Assembly: GCF_006716065.1 (NCBI RefSeq)
Contig: NZ_VFOL01000001.1
Location: 3,100,001 to 3,164,000 of the forward strand
DNA: 64,000 nucleotides
Reading direction: 5' to 3'
Source: Salinispora arenicola
GTDB lineage: Bacteria; Actinomycetota; Actinomycetes; Mycobacteriales; Micromonosporaceae
Shown piece by piece: positions 24,641 through 32,655 of the stretch. A model generated the notes under the pieces. The model saw only the letters and a program-made list of their open reading frames with translations, was not told the DNA's origin and did no database searches. Position numbers and translations under genes: made by a program. The first letter of the stretch is position 1; every line of letters starts with the position of its first letter.

Positions 24641-26197
24641 ATGCCCCGCGCCGAGCCGTACGACGACCACCTCCCCGCGGAGGAGCCCGTCGCCGCCGTG
24701 CCGGAACCGGGCGTCGAGGGTACGGGGGGCACCCTCGACGACCCGGTCGCTGCCGGCGCCACCGCGTCGACCGTCGACCCGACGACCGACACCGCCGAGC
24801 CGCCCCGTGCCGGACCCAGCGTCGAGACCGCCACCGCGCCGTCGGCCGACGCGTCCGCGCCGCCAGGTGACGACCCCGCCGGGGACGGCGGTCCGGAGCC
24901 GGTGCTGCCGGAGCCGGTCCGGCAGCGGATCGTGGTGCTGGCCGCCGCGGTGCTGCCCGGCCTGCCCGGCGACGAAGTGCCGGTCCCGCTGCGCCGGGTG
25001 GCCAAGTTCGCCCCCAACCGGCGGGCGCGGCTCGGTGCGCCGATGATCGCGGCCCAACTGACCGGTGATCCGCTGTTCCGCCAGCGGGTCGCCGCCCGGG
25101 TGCTCGCCGATGCTGGCGACCTCGGCTCGGCGGTGGTCGGGGGCACCGCGCCGGCCGCCGCCGATCCGGTGGAGGTCGCGGCACTCGCGTATCTGGTGCG
25201 CCCAGCTGGGTGGCGGAACCTCATCGAGGCCAGCGGTGCGGCGGTCCGGGCCGAGGCGGACAGTGCGGTCGTGGCTGAGCTGGTCCGCGAGGCCGAGCGG
25301 CGGGCTACCCGGGCAGAACACGACCGCGCGATCGCCCGGGTCGAGGCGGACAAGCTTCGCGACGAGTTGGCTCGGGTCCGCGAGGAACTCGGCCAACTCC
25401 GTGAGGAGGCCCGGCAGCTCGCCCGGTCGTTGCGGGAGACCCAGGCGCGGGAACGCCGGGCGAGTGAGCTGCTGGCCACGGAGCGCGGCCGGGCGGCCCG
25501 TACGACGGCGGACGCCGAAGCGGAGCTGCGCCGGGCCCGGGCCCGGCTGGCCGAGGCGGAGGCGGCGGCCGGGGTGGCCCGGGCCAGCGCCAAGGAAGCC
25601 AGGTCGGTTGACGACGCCCGGTTGTGGCTGCTGCTGGAGACGATCGGCCAGGCCGCCGTGGGCCTGCGGCGTGAGCTGGCGTTGGACCCGGCGGAGAAGT
25701 TGCCGGCCGACTTCGTCGCCGATGCGTTCGCCGACTCGGCCGGCACCCCCGTGGCCGGCATCGCCACTCGAGCCCGGGACTCCGACGACCCGGCCCGGTT
25801 GGACCAGCTACTCGCTCTGCCCCGAGCCCATCTGGTGGTGGACGGCTACAACGTCACCAAGCGGGGATTCGGCGAGATGTCACTGGAGCAGCAGCGCAAA
25901 CGGCTGATCACCGGGCTGGGCGGGATCGCCGCACAGACCGGCGACGAGGTGACCGTGGTCTTCGACGGCGCCGAGCGGATGCATGGCCTGCCGCCGAGCC
26001 CGCGCGGCGTGCGGGTGCTCTTCTCCCGCAAGGGGGAGACGGCCGACGAGCTGATCCGGCGCCTGGTCCGGGCCGAGCCATCGGGCCGACCGGTGGTGGT
26101 GGTCTCCGCCGACCGTGAGGTGGCCGATGGCGTACGTCGGCACGGCGCCTACCCGTTGGGCGCTGACGCGCTGCTGCGCCGGCTCGCTCGTTCCTGA
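24641..26197 (+). CDS. NYN-domain putative ribonuclease with coiled coil
   Basis: 518 residues. A disordered Ala/Pro/Thr-rich head (1-85) is followed by a helical region (90-205) and a long coiled coil at about 208-320 with heptad-like Glu/Arg/Leu. A C-terminal NYN/YacP-type PIN-like domain starts near residue 400: HLVVDGYNVTKRGFGEMSLE, VTVVFDGAERM, VVVVSADREVADGVRRHGAY. The acidic residues of the fold are in place, so RNA cleavage or processing is plausible. It is divergent from the exonuclease gene, 205 bp apart. Confidence 0.82.
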   Translation: MPRAEPYDDHLPAEEPVAAVPEPGVEGTGGTLDDPVAAGATASTVDPTTDTAEPPRAGPSVETATAPSADASAPPGDDPAGDGGPEPVLPEPVRQRIVVLAAAVLPGLPGDEVPVPLRRVAKFAPNRRARLGAPMIAAQLTGDPLFRQRVAARVLADAGDLGSAVVGGTAPAAADPVEVAALAYLVRPAGWRNLIEASGAAVRAEADSAVVAELVREAERRATRAEHDRAIARVEADKLRDELARVREELGQLREEARQLARSLRETQARERRASELLATERGRAARTTADAEAELRRARARLAEAEAAAGVARASAKEARSVDDARLWLLLETIGQAAVGLRRELALDPAEKLPADFVADAFADSAGTPVAGIATRARDSDDPARLDQLLALPRAHLVVDGYNVTKRGFGEMSLEQQRKRLITGLGGIAAQTGDEVTVVFDGAERMHGLPPSPRGVRVLFSRKGETADELIRRLVRAEPSGRPVVVVSADREVADGVRRHGAYPLGADALLRRLARS

Positions 26198-26441
26198 TCG
26201 GCCGGCCGTTCGCGCTCGGACCGGTCGGCGGCTGGGATTGGGCCGGTCACTTTGTCCTTCAGTGCTCTCCGACGCATGTGTTGATGGAGTTGTCCGGGTT
26301 GTGTCGCACCCTGCGGCTAGCGTCGATGTGACCGACGGTGGTGGACGGGAAGCGCTGAGGCACGGAGGGGTGGGTTGCGACGGGAGGTTCGATCTGCCGA
26401 CCTGCCCGCCCGATCGCCGTCAGCGTGCGGCGGGAGGCGTG

Positions 26442-26648
26442 ATGTTGGTCGACTGTGATGGGTGTGTGGGCCGGGCGGACGGCTGTTCGGGTTGTCTGGT
26501 GACCGCGCTGCTCGACGAGCATGCCGGGTTCGGCGCGGCCGAGGCTCGGGCGATCGAGGTGTTCGCCCGGGCCGGTTTCGATGTGCAGGTGTTGCCGGAG
26601 CCTCGGCACCAGGTGCGCCGACCAGACCGCCGTCGACGGGTGGCATGA
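26442..26648 (+). CDS. Small protein with two CxxC pairs
   Basis: 68 residues beginning MLVDCDGCVGRADGCSGCLV. Two CxxC pairs at residues 5/8 and 15/18 look like a zinc or metal knuckle. The rest is an acidic helix (LLDEHAGFGAAEARAIEVFA) and a basic tail. The ATG at 26442 has GGGAGG four bases upstream, better than any start in the longer frame. I recall similar small cysteine proteins in other actinobacteria, but function is unknown. Confidence 0.65.
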   Translation: MLVDCDGCVGRADGCSGCLVTALLDEHAGFGAAEARAIEVFARAGFDVQVLPEPRHQVRRPDRRRRVA

Positions 26649-26781
26649 CCGCCTGCGCGTACTGGCGGGGTCGCCGCGGTGCCGACGACGATGACCCGCT
26701 GGGGCGCACCGCCGTGGTGTGCGCCCCGCCCGCCGTGACCATGTGGCCACTACGATGGGCGCGCACAGCGGGAGGAGTGGC

Positions 26782-26856
26782 ATGGCGTGGGTATGGCGCG
26801 GTGACGACGGGGCCGTCGCGACGACCGGCCTCGCGGGTCGGGAGACGGTCTCGTGA
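26782..26856 (+). CDS. 24-residue ORF coupled to the M48 protease gene
   Basis: ATG 26782 follows an excellent ribosome site (GGGAGGAG, 26770-26777) and encodes MAWVWRGDDGAVATTGLAGR plus four residues. Its stop overlaps the GTG of the M48 gene by 4 bases (26853-26856). The opening MAWVWR resembles the N-terminus of a conserved small actinobacterial protein of about 70 residues, as I recall it. This could be a truncated relic now serving as a leader for coupled translation, or a genuine micropeptide. Confidence 0.5.
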   Translation: MAWVWRGDDGAVATTGLAGRETVS

Positions 26857-28112
26857 GCCCGCGTGGCTGGGCCCTGCTCACGCTGGTCGGGCTGGTCGTC
26901 GCCCTGGCAGTCGCCGCCGCTGTGCTCGTTCCGTGGCAGCGCCCGCCGGCCCCGCGTGCCGACCAGCTCGCGGCACTGGATGACCTGCCGAGCGACCAGG
27001 TGACCCGGGGGCGGGAGTTCCGGGCGGCGCTGCGCCCCGGCGGCTGGGCGGCTCTCGGCATCGGTCTCCTGGTGGCGCTCGCGCTTGGGCTCACCCCGCT
27101 GGGTAGCCGCCTGGTCGAGCTGGCCGGCCGCCCATTCGGTGGACACTGGGTCGCGCAGGCGGTGCTCGGCGGGCTCGCCGTGGTGCTCGTCGCCGACCTG
27201 GTCACCCTGCCGTTCGCCGCCTGGCGGCACACGGTGCTCACCCGATACGGGCTGGCCACCAACGGCTGGGGCGGCTGGACCGTCGACCTCCTCAAGTCGT
27301 TCGCGGTCAGCGCCGTGATCGGGGCGGTGGCGCTGGGTGCCTTCTACACCGTGATCCGACTGGCGCCACGCTGGTGGTGGGCGCTCGGCGCCGCCGGGGC
27401 GGCCGGCCTGGTGATGCTTTTGTCATTCGTGTTCCCGGTGCTGGTGGAGCCGGTTTTCAACCGGTTCACCCCGATGGCGCCGAGCCCACTGCGGACAGAA
27501 CTGATGGACCTGGCCGCCCGTGACGGAGTGCCGGTCCGGGACGTGCTGGTAGCCGATGCCTCCCGCCGTACCCGCGCCGTCAACGCCTACGTCTCCGGGC
27601 TGGGGCCGACCCGACGGATCGTCGTCTACGACACGTTGCTGCGCGAGGCCACCCCGGTGGAGGTGAAGGCGGTGGTGGCGCACGAGTTGGGGCACGCCAA
27701 GGACCGGGACGTGGTGGTCGGCACGCTCACCGGCGCGCTGGGCGCGGCGGTGGCGGTGGTGACGCTCTACCTGCTCGGCTCCGCCGGTTCGCTGCTGCGT
27801 ATGGCCGGCGTCGACTCGATCGACCAACCTCGCGCGTTCCCGTTGCTGTTGGCGCTGGTTACCGTGGCCGGCCTGGTTTCCACGCCGGCGCAGGCAGTGA
27901 TCTCCCGGCGGGTCGAGGCCCGTGCCGACGCGCACGCGCTGACGCTGACCGGTGACCCAGCCGCGTTCGAGGCGATGCAGCGCCGGCTCGCCAGCATCAA
28001 CCTCGCCGACCCCGATCCACCCCGTCTGGAATATCTTTACTCTGCCAGTCATCCGTCCACCGTGGAGCGAATTGCCGCCGCCCGCGCCTACGCCAGGAAG
28101 ACCACTAGATGA
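26853..28112 (+). CDS. M48 family integral-membrane metalloprotease (Ste24/HtpX-like)
   Basis: 419 residues. The zinc site HELGHAKD lies near residue 279, with the third-ligand glutamate in RRVEARADAHAL downstream. Hydrophobic segments at about residues 7-27, 70-85, 105-125, 145-170 and 175-195, and two more after the zinc helix, match the CAAX-protease-1 layout. It probably acts on membrane proteins from within the cytoplasmic membrane. It is coupled to the 24-residue ORF upstream and overlaps pimB by ATGA. Confidence 0.87.
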   Translation: MSPRGWALLTLVGLVVALAVAAAVLVPWQRPPAPRADQLAALDDLPSDQVTRGREFRAALRPGGWAALGIGLLVALALGLTPLGSRLVELAGRPFGGHWVAQAVLGGLAVVLVADLVTLPFAAWRHTVLTRYGLATNGWGGWTVDLLKSFAVSAVIGAVALGAFYTVIRLAPRWWWALGAAGAAGLVMLLSFVFPVLVEPVFNRFTPMAPSPLRTELMDLAARDGVPVRDVLVADASRRTRAVNAYVSGLGPTRRIVVYDTLLREATPVEVKAVVAHELGHAKDRDVVVGTLTGALGAAVAVVTLYLLGSAGSLLRMAGVDSIDQPRAFPLLLALVTVAGLVSTPAQAVISRRVEARADAHALTLTGDPAAFEAMQRRLASINLADPDPPRLEYLYSASHPSTVERIAAARAYARKTTR

Positions 28113-29239
28113 GCGAGAGCCGAACGTTGCTCGTCACGAACGACTTCCCGCCCCGGCCCGGGGGGATTCAGTCCTTCGTGCACGGCCTTGCGGTGCGCCA
28201 GCCCCCGGGGTCGGTGGTGGTCTACGCCTCGCGCTGGCGCGGCGCCGAGGAATTCGACGCCGCCCAGCCCTTCACGGTGGTGCGGGAGAACACCCGGGTG
28301 CTGCTGCCCACCCCGCTGGTGGCCCGGCGGGCAGCCCGGCTGGCCCGGGAGTACGACTGCGACACGGTGTGGTTCGGCGCGGCCGCGCCGCTCGGGCTGC
28401 TCGCCGCGGGGCTGCGGCGACGGGCCGGGATCCGTCGGATGGTGGCACAGACCCACGGGCATGAGGCCGGCTGGGCGGCCCTGCCCGGTGCCCGGACCGC
28501 GTTGCATCGCATCGGCCGGGCCGTCGACGTGACGACCTACCTGGGGGAGTACACGCGGCTCCGGCTGGACCGGGCGTTGCGCGGGGCGACCGAGCTGCGC
28601 CGGCTCGCACCCGGCGTCGACCTCGACACCTACCACCCGGCGGTCGACGGGGAGTCGGTGCGGGTGCGGCTCGGGCTGGCCGACCGGCCGGTGGTGGTCT
28701 GCGTGTCCCGGCTGGTGCCCCGGAAGGGACAGGACATGCTGATCCGGGCGTTGCCGGGGATCCGGCACCGGGTTCCGGACGCGGCGTTGCTGATCGTCGG
28801 GGGTGGACCATACCGAAGCGCGCTGGGGAAGCTGGCCCGGCAGGTCGGCGTCGAGCGTGATGTGGTGTTCACCGGCACCGTGCCGGCAGCCGAGCTGCCC
28901 GCGCACTACGCGGCCGGTGATGTGTACGCGATGCCCTGTCGCACCCGCAACCGGGGCTTGGACGTGGAGGGGCTGGGCATCGTCTACCTGGAGGCATCCG
29001 CGACTGGCCTGCCCGTGGTGGCCGGTGACTCCGGTGGCGCGCCGGACGCCGTGCGCGACGGTGAGACCGGTTTCGTGGTGCGCGGGCGCGACGTGGCCCA
29101 ACTCGTCGACCGGGTGGCGACGCTGCTGGCCGACCGGGACCTTGCCCGCCAGTTCGGTGCCACCGGCCGGGCCTGGGTCGAACGTGAGTGGCGGTGGGAG
29201 ACCCAGGCCACCCGCATGGCCGACCTCCTTCGCCCCTGA
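28109..29239 (+). CDS. pimB: GT4 glycosyltransferase, PimB'-like mannosyltransferase
   Basis: 376 residues of GT-B fold, family GT4. In the PIM pathway PimB' adds the second mannose from GDP-mannose to phosphatidylinositol mannoside on the inner membrane face. Signatures: N-terminal VTNDFPPRPGGIQSFVHGLA; donor site VSRLVPRKGQDMLIRAL; and the EGLGIVYLEASATGLPVVAG loop with its retaining Glu. FadD lies downstream, as FadD15 lies next to PimB' in M. tuberculosis (Rv2187/Rv2188c), which supports the call. Its start overlaps the M48 stop by 4 bases. Confidence 0.85.
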   Translation: MSESRTLLVTNDFPPRPGGIQSFVHGLAVRQPPGSVVVYASRWRGAEEFDAAQPFTVVRENTRVLLPTPLVARRAARLAREYDCDTVWFGAAAPLGLLAAGLRRRAGIRRMVAQTHGHEAGWAALPGARTALHRIGRAVDVTTYLGEYTRLRLDRALRGATELRRLAPGVDLDTYHPAVDGESVRVRLGLADRPVVVCVSRLVPRKGQDMLIRALPGIRHRVPDAALLIVGGGPYRSALGKLARQVGVERDVVFTGTVPAAELPAHYAAGDVYAMPCRTRNRGLDVEGLGIVYLEASATGLPVVAGDSGGAPDAVRDGETGFVVRGRDVAQLVDRVATLLADRDLARQFGATGRAWVEREWRWETQATRMADLLRP

Positions 29240-29265
29240 CAGTTCACGCCGGGTCGGCGGGGCGG

Positions 29266-31050
29266 TCAGCCCATCCGGGCCAGGATCCGGTCGGCCGGCT
29301 CCGGTCGGCCGAAGTGCCAGCCCTGGCCGGCGTCGCAGCCGATGGCCCGCAACCGTTCGGCCTGCCCTGCCGTCTCCACCCCTTCTGCGGTGACGGTCAG
29401 GTTCAGCGCGTGGGCCAGCGACACCAACGACGCGAGGATCCGTTCGTCCGCCTGGGGCTCCGATGCGCGCAACCCGGCAACGAACTCCCCGGCCACCTTC
29501 AGCTCGGTCACCGGCAGGTCACGCAGGTACGCCAGGTTGCTGTAGCCGGTGCCGAAGTCGTCGATGGCGATGCGGACACCGAGGTCGGCGAGCATCCGCA
29601 GCGCCCGCACCGGCTCCTCGGCCGGGCTCATCATGGCGCTCTCGGTGATTTCCAGCTGGAGGCGCTCCGGCGGCAGCCCGGTGTGCCGCAGGAGGTCGCG
29701 GACATCCCGCACCAGACCCGGCCGGTGCACCTGCCGCACGGCCAGGTTGACGCTGACGAACGGCTCCCCGCCGGTGCCCGACCAGCTGCCCGCCACCCGG
29801 CATGCCTCCGCGAGTACCCACCCACCGAGCGGGACGATCAACCCAGTCTCCTCGGCGAGACCGATGAACTGGTCCGGGCGCAGCACACCCAGCTCCGGAT
29901 GCCGCCAGCGCACCAGCGCCTCCACGCCCAGCAGCCGGCCGTCGCGCAGCGAGGTCAGCGGCTGGTAGTCGAGGTAGAACTCACCCCGGTCCAGCCCGGT
30001 CGGGATCGCCGCGGTCAGTGCCTGGCGGGTGAGCTCCCGGCGGTCGCGTTCGGCGTCGTAGATCATCCACCGACCGCCGCCGGCGGCCTTGGCCCAGTGC
30101 AGGGTGCAGTCGGCGGCCCGCATCAGCTCGTTCGCGGAGGTGCCCGCGACCTTCCGTTCCACGATGCCGATGCTGGTCCGCACGGCCACCTCGGTACCGG
30201 CCACCACAGCCGGTTCGTGTATGGCGGCGAGGGCCGCCTCGGCCACCGCGATCACGTCCCGGGTACCGCCGGTGCGTTCGATCAGGACGACGAACGCGTC
30301 GCCGCCCAGCCGGGCGACCAGGTGCCCGCTGAGGGCCTCCCGCAGTCGGGTCGCCACCGCCGTCAGCACCCGGTCGCCGGCCCGGTGTCCGTACTGGTCG
30401 TTGACCCGCTTGAACTGGTCCAGGTCGAGGAAGCAGAGGCCGACCCGGTCCGTGTCCCGCTCCGGCGCCTCGACCGCCGCGGTGAGCCGTTCGGTGAAGA
30501 GGTTTCGGTTCGGTAGATCGGTGAGCGGATCGTGGGTGGCCTGGTGCCGAAAACGGGCCTCGCTGGCCCGCAGCGCCTGTTCGGCCTTCGTGCGCTCAGC
30601 CATCGCGGCCCGTCGGATCGACTCCTGCTCGTCCAACGTGCGGTCGCGCAGCGCCCGTGCGTAACCGGTGGCCACGGCGGCGAGTAGCCGGGCCATCCGG
30701 TCCTCCACGTCCTCGGCGACCAGGCCCAGATCGCGTACCAGGCGTAGCTGGACGACCTCGACAGTCCGCCCCAACGCTTCGGCGGAGGCGATGTGTGCGT
30801 TCACCAGTTCGGTGCCGACCTGCTGGCCGGCTCGCAGGTCGAACGGCTCGGCGAGCAGGGCCGCCGCCAATTGCCCGGCGAGGCGGCTGAGTAGCCCGGT
30901 GAGCTGTGCCTGGGTCATCGGTAGGTAGCTCGTGCCGGTTACCGCATTCGCCCACTCCCGGGCGAAGACCGCCATGCCCGAGCTGGCCGGCGTCTTGGCA
31001 GCGGTCGGCTGGGTCGCGGTGGCCGGCTTAGCCACCGATCCGCCCCACAC
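29266..31050 (-). CDS. GGDEF-EAL protein with degenerate cyclase motif
   Basis: 594 residues: a helical N-terminal sensor-like region (1-160), GGDEF domain (about 170-330) and EAL domain (about 340-590). The signature motif is RLGGDAF instead of GGDEF, with no RxxD inhibition site, so cyclase activity is probably lost. The EAL side is complete: GVEALVRW, VNLAVRQ, ITESAMM, DDFGTGYSNLAYL, the Lys in ELKVAGEF, AEGVET and GQGWHF. A c-di-GMP phosphodiesterase is inferred. The GTG at 31050 overlaps the methyltransferase gene by 23 bases; GTG 31035 (VAKPATATQP) is an alternative start. Confidence 0.87.
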   Translation of the reverse strand: MWGGSVAKPATATQPTAAKTPASSGMAVFAREWANAVTGTSYLPMTQAQLTGLLSRLAGQLAAALLAEPFDLRAGQQVGTELVNAHIASAEALGRTVEVVQLRLVRDLGLVAEDVEDRMARLLAAVATGYARALRDRTLDEQESIRRAAMAERTKAEQALRASEARFRHQATHDPLTDLPNRNLFTERLTAAVEAPERDTDRVGLCFLDLDQFKRVNDQYGHRAGDRVLTAVATRLREALSGHLVARLGGDAFVVLIERTGGTRDVIAVAEAALAAIHEPAVVAGTEVAVRTSIGIVERKVAGTSANELMRAADCTLHWAKAAGGGRWMIYDAERDRRELTRQALTAAIPTGLDRGEFYLDYQPLTSLRDGRLLGVEALVRWRHPELGVLRPDQFIGLAEETGLIVPLGGWVLAEACRVAGSWSGTGGEPFVSVNLAVRQVHRPGLVRDVRDLLRHTGLPPERLQLEITESAMMSPAEEPVRALRMLADLGVRIAIDDFGTGYSNLAYLRDLPVTELKVAGEFVAGLRASEPQADERILASLVSLAHALNLTVTAEGVETAGQAERLRAIGCDAGQGWHFGRPEPADRILARMG

Positions 31051-31840
31051 CGCCGAGGAACCCTGACTCTTCGGCGTTCACGCTGCTCTCCGGGGTCTCG
31101 GGATGCCACTGCGGAACCCACACTATCCCCGGTTCGACCAGCTCGAAGCCGTCGAAGAGTACGGCCAACTCGGACCGGTCACGGAACCACAGCGGACTGT
31201 CGGTGCGCCGGTAGATCGCTTCGGCATCGCTTCGCGCACTGTCGTCGGCACGTCCTTCGGCGCTGGCTTGCGACAGCACCAGCCAGCTTCCCGCGCCGAG
31301 GGCGTCGCGGAGGGTCCGCAGCAGTTCAGCGGGGCGGTCGTGGTCGGGGACGAAGTGCAGCACGGCGACAACGAGTACCGCGGTCGGCTGATCGAGATCG
31401 AGTAGCCGACGGACCTCGGGGTGGCTGAGAATGCGCTCAGGGTGCCGCAGGTCCTCCTGCACAACGGTCGCCCGGTCGTTGCCGGCGAGGATTTCCTGGC
31501 TGTGCGCCACCGCCACAGGGTCGATATCGACGTAGACGACTCGAGACTCGGGCGCGGCCTGCTGAGCGATTTCGTGCACATTGCCGACGGTGGGAATCCC
31601 AGATCCGATGTCGAGGAACTGCCGCACGCCAGCATTCACCAGGAAGTGCACCACCCGGCGCAAAAAGGCGCGATTCGCCTGGGCCATCAGGGGGGCCTCG
31701 GGGACAGCCGCGACCATGGTCTGCGCCGCTGCTCGGTCCACCGCGAAGTTGTGTGACCCGCCGAGGTAATAGTCGTACATGCGGGCGACGCTGGGACGCT
31801 CGATGTCGATGTCGTCGGGTGCCCAGTCCGGCCGTCGCAT
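31028..31840 (-). CDS. DUF574 SAM-dependent methyltransferase
   Basis: 270 residues of the Methyltransf_19/DUF574 family, expanded in actinomycetes with unknown substrates. Hallmarks: RPSVARMYDYYLGGSHNFAV at the N-terminus, the SAM-binding QFLDIGSGIPTVGNVHEIAQ, acidic YVDIDPVAVAHSQ and AVLHFVPD. It overlaps the GGDEF-EAL gene downstream and may be cotranscribed with it. Confidence 0.87.
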   Translation of the reverse strand: MRRPDWAPDDIDIERPSVARMYDYYLGGSHNFAVDRAAAQTMVAAVPEAPLMAQANRAFLRRVVHFLVNAGVRQFLDIGSGIPTVGNVHEIAQQAAPESRVVYVDIDPVAVAHSQEILAGNDRATVVQEDLRHPERILSHPEVRRLLDLDQPTAVLVVAVLHFVPDHDRPAELLRTLRDALGAGSWLVLSQASAEGRADDSARSDAEAIYRRTDSPLWFRDRSELAVLFDGFELVEPGIVWVPQWHPETPESSVNAEESGFLGGVGRIGG

Positions 31841-31970
31841 GCCTCACCTCTTCGTGCGCACGGGGTCCGCCCATGCGGACCACCCTTCCGCCGGGGGAGA
31901 CCATAGCGCGACATTGCGCCGGCCGACACTGTGGTCGATGAGAAGTTTTCGCCTGATGGTAGGTGGCAGG

Positions 31971-32636
31971 TCAGAATTTCGGCGCGTCTGGTGCTTCGAG
32001 CAGGCCGAGCCGCAGCGCTGTCATCAACGCCTGGGCGCGGTTGGCGGCGCCAAGCTTTTCGTACAGTTTGGAAATGTGCGTCTTGGCAGTGGACTCGCTG
32101 ACGAAGAGTTGCTTGGCGATGCCGGCCACGCTCATCCCGTCGGCGAGGAGGCGCAGCACCTGCCCCTCGCGTGGGGAGAGCTGCGGCCCGGATGGGGCCA
32201 GCCGGCGCTTCATCGCCTCAGCCAGGTCGGCGGCGGTAAACGCGCTGGGTGAGGAGGCGGCGTGCCGGGCCGCAGCGACGACCTCGTCCGCCGGGGCGGT
32301 CTTCGGAACAAAGGCGCTCGCGCCAGCCTCGAGCGCGCCGAAGAGCTGGTCGTCGCCCGCGTACATGGTCAGCACGACGATGCCCATCGTGGCGCTGGAC
32401 TTGCGCAGCGCGCGGGTGGCCTCCAGGCCGCTGCCGTCGGGTAGCCGCAGGTCCATAATGACCACGTCCGGTTGCAGGGCGCCGGCCTGGCGAACGCCCT
32501 CGGCCGCGGTGGCGGCCTCGCCGACGACCTCGAACTGCCGGTCGCGCTCGAAGGCGTGTCGAAGCCCCTTGCGGATCAGGTCATGATCGTCAACAAGGAG
32601 GACCTTGGTACGAGCTGCCGGTGTCGGTGTGGTCAT
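31971..32636 (-). CDS. NarL/FixJ-type response regulator
   Basis: 221 residues. Receiver domain: KVLLVDDHDLIRKGLRHAFE, phospho-acceptor DVVIMDLRLPDG, and FVPKTAPADE with its Lys. The C-terminal LuxR-type HTH contains LSPREGQVLRLLADGMSVAG and SESTAKTHISKLYEKLGAAN. The ATG at 32636 starts MTTPTPAARTKVLLVDD; the much longer frame upstream overlaps the kinase gene and is a shadow. It pairs with the histidine kinase 19 bp upstream. Target genes unknown. Confidence 0.92.
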   Translation of the reverse strand: MTTPTPAARTKVLLVDDHDLIRKGLRHAFERDRQFEVVGEAATAAEGVRQAGALQPDVVIMDLRLPDGSGLEATRALRKSSATMGIVVLTMYAGDDQLFGALEAGASAFVPKTAPADEVVAAARHAASSPSAFTAADLAEAMKRRLAPSGPQLSPREGQVLRLLADGMSVAGIAKQLFVSESTAKTHISKLYEKLGAANRAQALMTALRLGLLEAPDAPKF

Positions 32637-32655
32637 CCTCGGGTTACTCCCCTTC

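Noticed and set aside
26115..26648. 177-residue version of the small two-CxxC protein
   Set aside because: The extra N-terminal part overlaps the NYN gene and has no ribosome site; ATG 26442 does.
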